A DNA stretch of 64,000 nucleotides from Elusimicrobia bacterium GWB2_63_22 (lineage in GTDB: Bacteria; Elusimicrobiota; Elusimicrobia; Elusimicrobiales; UBA9959): positions 62,001 to 126,000 of the forward strand of contig MGUA01000027.1 in NCBI GenBank assembly GCA_001799735.1, given 5' to 3'. The translations under genes and the position numbers were made by a program. Under the pieces are notes generated by a model that searched no databases, was not told where the DNA came from, and saw only the letters and a list, made by a program, of their open reading frames with translations. The stretch's first letter is position 1. Each line of letters begins with the position of its first letter. Positions 42,083 through 49,404 of this stretch are shown here, piece by piece.

Positions 42083-42106
42083 CCCCTCCCGCGAGAGCGG
42101 GAAGGG
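42083..42106 (-). terminator. Rho-independent terminator after spoVG
   Basis: On the minus strand a 10-bp stem (42106-42097 with 42092-42083, one G-T pair) with loop TCTC is followed by ATTTTGTG. It begins 22 bases past the spoVG stop and separates it from tRNA-Gln. Confidence 0.75.
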
Positions 42107-42128
42107 TGCTTTTTCCGTCTCGGGGTTC

Positions 42129-42425
42129 TTAGAAACCCTCGGTTTGAGTAGGAGCCGCGACCGGACCGGCCTTAGCCAGCTCAGCCTCGTATTCTTTGAG
42201 GATGAGCTGCTCCAGCCGCCCGCGGAACTCGTTGTTGATCGGGTGCGCTATGTCCTTGTACGTGCCGTCCTTGATCTTCCTGGACGGCATGCAGACAATA
42301 AGGCCGTTGTTGCCGCTCACGACCTTCATGTTGTGCACCACGAACGCGTTGTCAAAGGTCACAGTGGCGAATGCCTTAAGCCTGGCCTCGTTCCTGAGAT
42401 GTATCCTCACTTCGGTGATTTCCAT
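42129..42425 (-). CDS. spoVG: SpoVG family RNA/DNA-binding regulator
   Basis: 98 residues, the usual length. MEITEVRIHL, FATVTFDNAFVVHNMKVVSG, NNGLIVCMPSRKIKDGTYKD and HPINNEFRGRLEQLILKEY match SpoVG throughout. SpoVG proteins bind RNA and DNA and regulate gene expression in sporulating and non-sporulating bacteria. An ATGATG pair begins the gene; a GGGGGAG site suits both. The following glmU-prs-ctc-pth order is the Bacillus arrangement. A promoter candidate lies in the 3' end of ispE. Confidence 0.93.
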   Translation of the reverse strand: MEITEVRIHLRNEARLKAFATVTFDNAFVVHNMKVVSGNNGLIVCMPSRKIKDGTYKDIAHPINNEFRGRLEQLILKEYEAELAKAGPVAAPTQTEGF

Positions 42426-42513
42426 CATACGAACTCCCCCCCATGTTGTCCGCCCCCCTACAGAGCCAAGCTGTTGCATACTCCTCAAGGCAGCGTTACT
42501 CTTGCTAATCTGA

Positions 42514-42544
42514 ATTCTAGCAAAAATCAGGAAAACTTGGTCAA
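42514..42544 (-). promoter_or_regulatory. Extended -10 promoter candidate for spoVG
   Basis: On the minus strand TGCTAGAAT (an extended -10, TAGAAT at 42519-42514) is preceded at 19 bases by TTGACC (42544-42539), inside the last codons of ispE. The spacing is longer than optimal, but the TG element may compensate. The spoVG start is about 90 bases downstream. Confidence 0.4.
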
Positions 42545-43408
42545 GAAAACCTTGTAACCCTTTATACGCGCCGCGGCGGCCGCCACCCTGCGCGCCCTCG
42601 CGGGCTCCCAGCACAGGGCGAAGACGGTAGCCCCCGAACCGGACATCATTACCGCGTCGGCTCCAAGCGCGGACAGCCGCTCTTTGGCGGTCAGCACCGC
42701 TTTGTGCCGAGGCAGCACCGGCTGCTCCAGCCGGTTAAAGATCAGCCCGGCCTCCGCCCTGGAAAATTTCCCCTTCTTAAGAAGGGAACACAGCCGCCTG
42801 AAATCCGCCAGCCGTCCCTTTATCTCCGCTTTCCCGCCAACCTTAAGACTGCCGTAAACTTCTTTAGTATAGACCGGCGCGCCGGGATAGACCAGCACAA
42901 GGCTAGGCAGGCGGCCGCGGGCTTTGAGGGCTTTAAGCTTCTCCCCGCGCCCCCTGCCTTCGGCGAAAGTCTCGCCCAGCATAAAAAAGGGCACGTCCGA
43001 ACCTATGGCGGCGGCAATCCGCATCAGCCTGGGGAAGGCGGAACGGGGAGTCCCGTAAATTTTTGCCAGGCCCAGCAGCGCGGCGGCCGCGTCGGAAGAA
43101 CCGCCGCCCAGCCCCGCGCCCACGGGAATTCGCTTCTCCAGCGTTATGTCCGCGTCGGGGATCAAATTGAAAGCCTCGAAGAACTTAACCGCGGCCTTGT
43201 AGACGATGTTGTCCTCTGCCCGCCCCAATTCTTTAGGCCCGCCTTTCACCAGCAGCCGTATCCCCTCCCTGCCCGTCCGGCGCAGCGCCAGCGTGTCGCA
43301 CAGCCCCGTCCTGGCGAACAGCGTGGCCAGGTCGTGGTAGCCGTCCGGCCGCCTGGCCGTGACCTCGAGGAAGAGATTTATCTTGGCCGGGGCCTTAATT
43401 TTTACCAT
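42527..43408 (-). CDS. ispE: 4-diphosphocytidyl-2-C-methyl-D-erythritol kinase
   Basis: 293 residues. KAPAKINLFLEVTARRPDGYH carries the conserved Lys, Asn and His of IspE. VPVGAGLGGGSSDAAAALLG is the GHMP-kinase ATP loop, and VMMSGSGATVFALC is GHMP motif 3. It phosphorylates CDP-ME in the MEP isoprenoid pathway, the source of undecaprenyl carriers. The ATG at 43408 overlaps the end of the TPR gene by 14 bases; a GTG at 43411 is also possible. Confidence 0.95.
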   Translation of the reverse strand: MVKIKAPAKINLFLEVTARRPDGYHDLATLFARTGLCDTLALRRTGREGIRLLVKGGPKELGRAEDNIVYKAAVKFFEAFNLIPDADITLEKRIPVGAGLGGGSSDAAAALLGLAKIYGTPRSAFPRLMRIAAAIGSDVPFFMLGETFAEGRGRGEKLKALKARGRLPSLVLVYPGAPVYTKEVYGSLKVGGKAEIKGRLADFRRLCSLLKKGKFSRAEAGLIFNRLEQPVLPRHKAVLTAKERLSALGADAVMMSGSGATVFALCWEPARARRVAAAAARIKGYKVFLTKFS

Positions 43409-45572
43409 CACCGGGTTCCCGGGCGTCCAGCCCCAGCGTGTTGAAGGCGCCGAAGTTCATCTGCTCGTTGTCCAGCGTCACGCGCAGCGACACCCCGGGC
43501 AGCTTGAAATCCAGGCGGTAAGGGAAAAGGTAGAGGTTCTTGAAGAAATAATGCGCCGGCGCGAAAACCAGCTTCTTTTCCCTGTCGGGACGTATCTCCC
43601 CGGGCAGGCCATCGCCGGTCAGGCAGACTTCCCGGCCGCCGCCGGCGAAGCAATCCTCGCCCCAGCCTTCGGTTTTGCCGGTCCCGGCGGTCTTCCCGGA
43701 GAACCAGTCGCGCAGTTCGGCGCCCATCAGGGAAGCCCAGTAGGAGAACGCGTCGGGGTCCAGGCCGGCCAGCGAGACGGCATCCATCTCTATGCCGTCG
43801 CCGGTCAGGCGCGCCTTCCAGAGCGGCGCCATCAGCGGGCCCATCACGGTAATGGTGAAGTCTTCCGGCGGGGAATAGTGCAGTATCGCGTCGAACTTTA
43901 CGGTCTTGCCGCGCAGTTTAGCCTCCACCTTGGCGAAAGAGGAGAACTCCAGCCCGGCCGGGAGGAAAGCTTTTAAATGTTCCCGGCGCAGCACGCCGGC
44001 CTGGTCGCCGGGAATGCGCTTCTCCAGCGCCTTCAGCCTGGCGGCGGCGGTCTTGCGTTTGGCCGGTTTTTCCAGCAGTTCGGATTTTTTCCAGGCCAGC
44101 CAGGCGGCCCGCAGGTCGCCCGCCGCCTCGTAGATGTCCCCGGCGTGGCCCCAGACTACGGGGTCGTCGTAGACCTTTTTAAGGGCCCTGGTTATATCGG
44201 CCAGGGCCTCGTCCTTGCGGCCCCGCTTGAACCGCACCCAGGCGAGCGAATCCAGGTAGGCGCCGTTGCCGGGCTCGAGCGCCACGGCGCCGGCGATCAG
44301 CCCCTCGGCCTCTTCCAGTTTAAGGCCGCGGTCGGCCAGCGAGTAGCCCAGGTAGTTGAGCACGTTGGCGTTGGCCGGGTTCATCCGTATCAACTCCCGG
44401 AAGTTTTCCTCGGCCGCGGCCATGTCGCCCACCCTTTCGCTGATGACGGCGTACTGCATGCGCGCCTCTACGTTGCCAGGGACCTTGGTTATGATGGTCT
44501 TCAGCAGCTCGCGCGCTTTGGGCGTTTTGCCGGTATCGTCGTAGCCCAGCGCCAGAAAATAGGCCAGTTCCATGTTGTCCGGCCATTTTTTAGCGGCGGT
44601 TTCCAGCATGGCGATGGCCTTTTCGTAGCGGCCGCTCTGCGTATAATAATAGGCCAGCCGCAGCGTGGCGTCGGAGTCTTCCTTAAGGGCCGAGGAACCT
44701 TCCAGGTAGCCGGCGGCCGAATTAAAATCCCGCTTCTGCTCGCTGATGATGGACAGCCAGTAGCTGGCCACCGGGTCCGCCTTGTCCAGCGCATAGGCCT
44801 TGAGGAAATATTTCTCCGCCATCGGCAGGTCGCTGGCGGCGGGAGACGTGTAGATGGCCCCGATATGGTCGTAGAGGGCCTTGTTGCCGGGCTCCAGCAG
44901 CGCCAGCTCCTCGTATTCGGCTATCGCGGCGGCCGTGTCGCTTCTGAGTTCGTAGAATTCCCCCAGCATGTAGCGCGGCTGCGGGTAGTAAGGGTCGGCC
45001 GCCTTGGACAGCACCAGGTTCTTCCTCACTTCCTCGTGATCGCCCTTCATGTTGTGCAGCACGGCTATCTGGTAATAGATCTCGGCCGCGTCCTCGGGGC
45101 GCAGCTCCAGGTATTTTTTAAGGTAACCCACGGACTTCTCCGGGGCGCGGGAGCTCCACAGGCTGGCCAGCTGGTAAAAAGCCTCGTGCGCAGAAGGGTC
45201 CAGCTCCGTCGCCCTCTCGTAGGCGCCGCGGGCCCCTTCCAGGTCGCCCTTGGCCCAGCGGACATTGCCGTACAGCACCCAGTTGTCCGCTGTGGAGGAA
45301 TCGGCCTTCACCACGTAATCCGCCCACTGCGCGGCCTCTTCCACTTTGCCGATATGCAGGGCCAGGTTGAGCGCCTGCTTGTGGACGAAAACGGACTGCG
45401 GGTCCAGCAGCAGGGTGCGCTTGTACTCCTGCATGGCGGTATCGTAATTGCCGCGCCGTTCCTGCACCATGCCGTTCATGAAGTGGAGATAGGCCTCTTT
45501 GTCCGCGGCCGCCAGGGCGGCCGGAGCGCAGCAGGCGAGGAGGATGAGGGCGTTAAGCGTTCTTTTGATCAT
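43395..45572 (-). CDS. Exported TPR protein with C-terminal LolB-like domain
   Basis: 725 residues. A signal peptide (MIKRTLNALILLACCAPAALA) is followed by about 13 TPR units from residue 28 to about 500 (for example NYDTAMQEYKRTLLLDPQS and EEAEGLIAGAVALEPGNG). The last 190 residues form a beta-rich domain (FAKVEAKLRGKTVKFDAILH, DFTITVMGPLMAPLWKARLT, YPYRLDFKLPGVSLRVTLDN-like end) resembling LolB/DUF4292 lipoprotein-carrier folds. This gene sits exactly where lolB precedes ispE in gammaproteobacteria, which supports a role in moving lipoproteins to the outer membrane (inference). No lipobox is present. Confidence 0.72.
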   Translation of the reverse strand: MIKRTLNALILLACCAPAALAAADKEAYLHFMNGMVQERRGNYDTAMQEYKRTLLLDPQSVFVHKQALNLALHIGKVEEAAQWADYVVKADSSTADNWVLYGNVRWAKGDLEGARGAYERATELDPSAHEAFYQLASLWSSRAPEKSVGYLKKYLELRPEDAAEIYYQIAVLHNMKGDHEEVRKNLVLSKAADPYYPQPRYMLGEFYELRSDTAAAIAEYEELALLEPGNKALYDHIGAIYTSPAASDLPMAEKYFLKAYALDKADPVASYWLSIISEQKRDFNSAAGYLEGSSALKEDSDATLRLAYYYTQSGRYEKAIAMLETAAKKWPDNMELAYFLALGYDDTGKTPKARELLKTIITKVPGNVEARMQYAVISERVGDMAAAEENFRELIRMNPANANVLNYLGYSLADRGLKLEEAEGLIAGAVALEPGNGAYLDSLAWVRFKRGRKDEALADITRALKKVYDDPVVWGHAGDIYEAAGDLRAAWLAWKKSELLEKPAKRKTAAARLKALEKRIPGDQAGVLRREHLKAFLPAGLEFSSFAKVEAKLRGKTVKFDAILHYSPPEDFTITVMGPLMAPLWKARLTGDGIEMDAVSLAGLDPDAFSYWASLMGAELRDWFSGKTAGTGKTEGWGEDCFAGGGREVCLTGDGLPGEIRPDREKKLVFAPAHYFFKNLYLFPYRLDFKLPGVSLRVTLDNEQMNFGAFNTLGLDAREPGDGKN

Positions 45573-46003
45573 ATTTTTTTCCTGAGCAGCAGGGCGTCGT
45601 CCGCGTTATTATAAAATTTAGGTCTTCGGCCCACCAGTTCGAAGCCGTGGCGCTGGTAGAGCGCCAGGGCCGGAGCGTTATGCTCGTTGACCTCCAGGTC
45701 TACTTCCCGGCAGAGGTTCTTGGCCGCGTATTCCAGCAGCTTGCCTATCAGCGCGCCGGCGGCGCCCCGCCGCAGAAAAGCCTTTGAGACCGCCAGCGTG
45801 TTAAGCTGCACCTGCGGGCGCAGTATCCAGAAATTTATGAACCCCGCCGCGCGCCCGTCGCATTCCGCCGCCAGCGTGACCGAGTTGCGGTTATTCTCCT
45901 CGGCTTCAAAGCCTTTCTCCCCCCAGGCCGGGTAGCCGGGATGTTCGGCTTCTATGGCCGCGAAAGCCGCGTAATCCTCTTTTCTCGCACGGCGTATGAG
46001 CAT
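45569..46003 (-). CDS. rimI: GNAT N-acetyltransferase, RimI-like
   Basis: 144 residues. LNTLAVSKAFLRRGAAGALI is the acetyl-CoA pyrophosphate loop (RRGAAG), and VDLEVNEHNAPALALYQRHG and ADDALLLRK follow the RimI pattern. RimI acetylates the N-terminus of ribosomal protein S18. It follows tsaB by one base; the tsaB-rimI pairing is common. The TPR gene overlaps its end by four bases. Confidence 0.85.
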   Translation of the reverse strand: MLIRRARKEDYAAFAAIEAEHPGYPAWGEKGFEAEENNRNSVTLAAECDGRAAGFINFWILRPQVQLNTLAVSKAFLRRGAAGALIGKLLEYAAKNLCREVDLEVNEHNAPALALYQRHGFELVGRRPKFYNNADDALLLRKKI

Positions 46004-46004
46004 G

Positions 46005-46727
46005 TTATTTCCGGCCGTAACTGATATTGTTCTCTAGCTCGTACTTGGCCGGCTTAAGGTAGAGCGGGCGCAGGGTGCGGTTCTTATACGCCAGGCAGGC
46101 CTTTATGACCAGGGCCGGGATTATCTTCGAAACCGCGGGCGGGGCTTTGGGGACGCCGGCCGGCAGCAGGCCGTAGATGCCGGGATCCTCTTCCGCGTCG
46201 GCCGCGGCGTAGAGCGGGCCAGCCAGCCCGGCCAGCATGGCCCTGAGGTCCTCGGACTTCAGCCACACGGGCTCGCCTTCGGGCCGGGGCGTTTTCAGTT
46301 TTTCCCCCGCGTTAAACAACTGGCAGAAATATTCGTCCTTGAAGGCGTGCACCAGCACGGCCAGGCGCGTGCCGCCGGTGGTTTTAGCCCAGGCCCTGAA
46401 CTGCGGCGTGTCCGCCGCGCCCAGCGCCAGGATCTCGAAAAGGGTAGCGGTGTAGACTTCCGCGCCGGCCATGGCTTTAAGGGCCCCGGCCAGCGTGAGC
46501 GAGATGCGTATGCCTGTAAAGCGGCCGGGGCCGCGAACGGAACATACCGTGTTCACGGAGCGCAGGTCCGAACCGGCCCTGGCCAGCAGGGCGCGGGCCA
46601 TGGGGAACAGGGCCAGCTCCTGGTTGAATACTTTTTTCTGCGCGCTGAAGACCTTCCCCCCGGCCGAGGCGGCCAATTTAAGCCTCGAGCCCGAAGTGCA
46701 GAGTCCCAGGATTACTTTTGCAGCCAT
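46005..46727 (-). CDS. tsaB: tRNA t6A37 synthesis protein TsaB
   Basis: 240 residues. ILGLCTSGSRLKLAAS, VCSVRGPGRFTGIRISLTLA (the diagnostic GPGxFTGxR) and LFEILAL identify TsaB (YeaZ). It partners with TsaD and TsaE in threonylcarbamoyl-adenosine modification of tRNA. tsaE lies directly upstream with a 16-base overlap; tsaD is not in the window. GAGG precedes the ATG. Confidence 0.92.
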   Translation of the reverse strand: MAAKVILGLCTSGSRLKLAASAGGKVFSAQKKVFNQELALFPMARALLARAGSDLRSVNTVCSVRGPGRFTGIRISLTLAGALKAMAGAEVYTATLFEILALGAADTPQFRAWAKTTGGTRLAVLVHAFKDEYFCQLFNAGEKLKTPRPEGEPVWLKSEDLRAMLAGLAGPLYAAADAEEDPGIYGLLPAGVPKAPPAVSKIIPALVIKACLAYKNRTLRPLYLKPAKYELENNISYGRK

Positions 46728-47206
46728 TTTTCCTCTATAACCTTCACCATTTCCGCGTCGCCGGCCGGGGCCGAGACCTTTATCACCCTGGCGTCACCGC
46801 CGGCGAGGAGAAAGTCCAGGCGCAGCGGCTCCATCCCGGCGTAGATGCCGCCGGCCTCGCCGGGCCATTCCACCGCGGTTATGCCGTCCGGGCGGCCCAG
46901 GTATTCGTCCAGGCCTATGTTCTCCATGTCCGCCTCGCCGGCGCGGAACAGGTCGAAATGAAAAAGCTTCAGCCGGCCTTTGTAGGAGCGCATCAGGTTA
47001 AAGCTCGCGCTCACCGGCAGCCGCCGCGCGCCCAGGGCCGCGGCCAGCTCGCGCACGAAAAAAGTTTTGCCGGAGCCTATGGGCCCCTCCAGGAACAGCG
47101 CGGCGCCGCCCTTAAGCCTCCCGGCAAAAAGAGCCGCCAGCCGCGCGGTGTCCGCGGGCGAAGCGCTGCTGAATTTAAAAGTGTTCGAAGTTTTTGACCT
47201 TGCCAT
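46712..47206 (-). CDS. tsaE: tRNA t6A37 synthesis ATPase TsaE
   Basis: 164 residues. LFLEGPIGSGKTFFVRELAA is the Walker A loop, VSASFNLMRSY takes the place of the usual SPTF/T strand, and LFHFDLFRAGEADMENIGLDEY and VEWPGEAG are TsaE hallmarks. It supplies ATP hydrolysis to the TsaB-TsaD complex. The start at 47206 overlaps the thiL end by 32 bases; no later Met exists. Confidence 0.92.
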   Translation of the reverse strand: MARSKTSNTFKFSSASPADTARLAALFAGRLKGGAALFLEGPIGSGKTFFVRELAAALGARRLPVSASFNLMRSYKGRLKLFHFDLFRAGEADMENIGLDEYLGRPDGITAVEWPGEAGGIYAGMEPLRLDFLLAGGDARVIKVSAPAGDAEMVKVIEEKWLQK

Positions 47207-48158
47207 CGAAATTCTCTATTTCCGAACCGGAACCTTTCTCCACGCGGCCCACCACGGTTACGGCGGGCAGCAGCCGCTTTATCTTCTCAAGGTTGCGGGA
47301 GCCGGCCGTAAACACCAGGCCGTAATCTTCGCCGCCGTTTACGGCGTAATAGCGCCACGGCTTTTTCTTCAGCGCGGCGTAGGCGCGCAGCTCTTTTGTG
47401 CAGGCGCCTTCGCCGGGGCTCACCAGCACGCGGCAGCGGGACTGCTCCGCTATAATGGCCGCGCTGCGCGCGAGGCCGTCGGAATTGTCCAGCATGGCCG
47501 TGGCCAGGCCGGCGCGGCCGAGCGCGGCCCCCGCCGCCAGCATCGGCTCGGGGAGCCAGAAGGCCCGCACCAGCGCCGGGAATTTTTTCTTCTCCTGCGC
47601 TGAGCCGCCCATCAGTATCTCCAGCCCGGCGGCGCTAAGCCCCAGCGGCCCGATGTTGAAGAGCAGGTCCCCGGGCTTGGCGCCGTAGCGCGTAATAATC
47701 TTGCCGCGCCCGGTCTCGCCCCACACCGTCATGTAAAAATGGTTCTCTCTCGCCCCGGCCAGGTTGCCGCCGGCTATGGAGATGCCGAAGCGCAGGGCCT
47801 CGGCCTTCAGCGCCCGCATAAAGCGCGGGGCGAAATCTTTTGCCGTATCCTTCCTGAGCCCCGCGCCGACCACGCAGGACACCGGCGCGACGTCGCCCAT
47901 GGAGGCCAGGTCGCTGAGGTTGATGCGCGTGAGCTTGCGGGCTATATCCTCGGGCGTGGCGAAGCGGGCCAGGTAATGCGTCCCCTCCACCATCTCGTCG
48001 GTGGTGATCACCAGGTCCCGGCCGGAACCGTGCCTGAGCACGGCGCAGTCGTCGCCCGGCCCAAGCAGCAGCCGCCGGTCGCCGGGGAAGCGGAAAGTTT
48101 TTTCTATATGCTCTATCAGCCGGGCTTCGCTCCCGGACTTTTTCTTTTTCACAGGCAT
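47175..48158 (-). CDS. thiL: Thiamine-monophosphate kinase
   Basis: 327 residues from ATG 48158, which has GGAGG seven bases upstream; the 88-codon ORF extension is rejected. LLGPGDDCAVLRHG, RINLSDLASMGDVAP, SIAGGNLAGARENHFYMTVW and LDNSDGLARSAAII are the metal and ATP motifs of ThiL/PurM-like kinases. It makes thiamine diphosphate from the monophosphate. Its start overlaps nnrD by 10 bases. Confidence 0.93.
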   Translation of the reverse strand: MPVKKKKSGSEARLIEHIEKTFRFPGDRRLLLGPGDDCAVLRHGSGRDLVITTDEMVEGTHYLARFATPEDIARKLTRINLSDLASMGDVAPVSCVVGAGLRKDTAKDFAPRFMRALKAEALRFGISIAGGNLAGARENHFYMTVWGETGRGKIITRYGAKPGDLLFNIGPLGLSAAGLEILMGGSAQEKKKFPALVRAFWLPEPMLAAGAALGRAGLATAMLDNSDGLARSAAIIAEQSRCRVLVSPGEGACTKELRAYAALKKKPWRYYAVNGGEDYGLVFTAGSRNLEKIKRLLPAVTVVGRVEKGSGSEIENFDGKVKNFEHF

Positions 48159-49033
48159 TCCAGGGCCTCCGGCAGAAAATCCAGCAGCTCTCCCGCCAGC
48201 ACGCAGCGCTCCGTATATTTTTTCGCGGCCAGCTCGCCGCACAGCCCGTGCAGGAAGACGGCCAGCGCCGCAGTGCCGAGGGCGGTTTGCGCGCTGAAAC
48301 CCCGCGCCAGCCCGTTCTGCGCGTAGAAGCCGGCCGTCAGGCCGGCCAGCACGTCGCCCGTGCCGCCCTTGGCCAGGGCCGGGCCGCCGGAGCTGTTCTT
48401 TAAAATGGTCTTGCCGTCGCAAATCAGCGTGCCGGGGCCTTTAAGCACCGCGGTACCGCCCAGCAGCCGGGCCAGTGCCGCGGCCGCGGCGGGCCGGTCC
48501 GTCACTTTTTTTCCCAGCAGCCTTTCGGCCTCGCCGGGATGCGGGGTGAAGATCGCGGGCGCGGCCTTCAGTTTGAACGGCCTCGGCCCGGCGGCCAGCG
48601 CGTTAAGGGCGTCGGCGTCCACTACCGCCGGCAGGTCCAGCGCGGCCAGCAGCTTAAGCGCGAAAGCCCGGGCGCCCTTGGAGGCGCCGAGACCCGGGCC
48701 CAGCAGCAAAACGTTTATTTTTTTGGCGCGGGCGAAGGCGGCCACCTGTGCGGCGGCCCCGGCCGTAAAAGTTCCGCCGGAGCAGGCCGCGCCGAAGGTC
48801 ATGGCCTCGGGCAGGGCGCAGGCTATTATCTTTCTTTCGCTCTCGGGGCAGGCTACCGTCACCAGCCCCGCGCCGGCCTTAAGCGCCGCGCGGGCGGAAA
48901 GGATGGCGGCACCGGCCATGCCGCGCGAGCCGGCCACTACCAGCACCCGGCCGAAATCTCCCTTATGGGCGTTCCGCGGCCGCGGGGGCAGCTGGTCGGC
49001 CAAATAATACCTGGGAAGGGATTTTACTTTCAT
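48149..49033 (-). CDS. nnrD: ADP/ATP-dependent NAD(P)H-hydrate dehydratase
   Basis: 294 residues. GDFGRVLVVAGSRGMAGAAI, LLGPGLGASKGARAF, VVDADALNAL, TPHPGEAERLLG and GPALAKGGTGDVLAGLTAGF are the conserved motifs of the YjeF C-terminal domain. It repairs hydrated NAD(P)H. The N-terminal epimerase domain (NnrE) found fused in E. coli is absent. A hydrophobic second half of the C-terminus is normal. Confidence 0.93.
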   Translation of the reverse strand: MKVKSLPRYYLADQLPPRPRNAHKGDFGRVLVVAGSRGMAGAAILSARAALKAGAGLVTVACPESERKIIACALPEAMTFGAACSGGTFTAGAAAQVAAFARAKKINVLLLGPGLGASKGARAFALKLLAALDLPAVVDADALNALAAGPRPFKLKAAPAIFTPHPGEAERLLGKKVTDRPAAAAALARLLGGTAVLKGPGTLICDGKTILKNSSGGPALAKGGTGDVLAGLTAGFYAQNGLARGFSAQTALGTAALAVFLHGLCGELAAKKYTERCVLAGELLDFLPEALECL

Positions 49034-49037
49034 CGGG

Positions 49038-49391
49038 TCAGGCTTTAAAAGCTATTACGGAGGCCACGGCGTAGGCGCGGGTGTGGGAGATGGAGACCAG
49101 CAGCCGCAGCCCGGGCCGGCCTTTCACGGTGACTTTAGGGCTGCCGCTGGGAGTGTTCTCTACCTCTATGGAGTTCAGCGGCAGGGCGGTCTCGTCCAGC
49201 GCCTTTATGACGGCTTCCTTAACAGCGAAGCGTGCGGCCAGGCGTTCGAATTTATTTTTGCTTTTAAGGGCGTAGGCCAGCTCGCCCGGCGTGAAGACGC
49301 GCTTGAGAAAGCGCGGGTCCGCCGCCAGGCGGCGCACCCTGGAAACCTCGGCCAGGTCCACGCCCAGCCCGGAGATGGTCTGTGCTTTCAT
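49038..49391 (-). CDS. acpS: Holo-acyl-carrier-protein synthase
   Basis: 117 residues. GLGVDLAEVSRVRRL holds the Mg-binding Asp, and LAARFAVKEAVIKAL the Glu and Lys of the active site; LLVSISHTRAYAVASVI is the C-terminal core. It adds phosphopantetheine to ACP. Only a short gap separates it from nnrD and glmS, a neighbourhood also seen elsewhere (acpS-nnrD). Confidence 0.94.
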   Translation of the reverse strand: MKAQTISGLGVDLAEVSRVRRLAADPRFLKRVFTPGELAYALKSKNKFERLAARFAVKEAVIKALDETALPLNSIEVENTPSGSPKVTVKGRPGLRLLVSISHTRAYAVASVIAFKA

Positions 49392-49404
49392 TTTTAGTCC
49401 CGGG

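Noticed and set aside
43977..45614. 545-codon plus-strand ORF
   Set aside because: Antisense to the TPR-LolB gene, whose TPR pattern and signal peptide are unmistakable.
48159..48422. 88-codon N-terminal extension of thiL
   Set aside because: It is the opposite-frame reading of nnrD, low in complexity; ATG 48158 has a GGAGG site.
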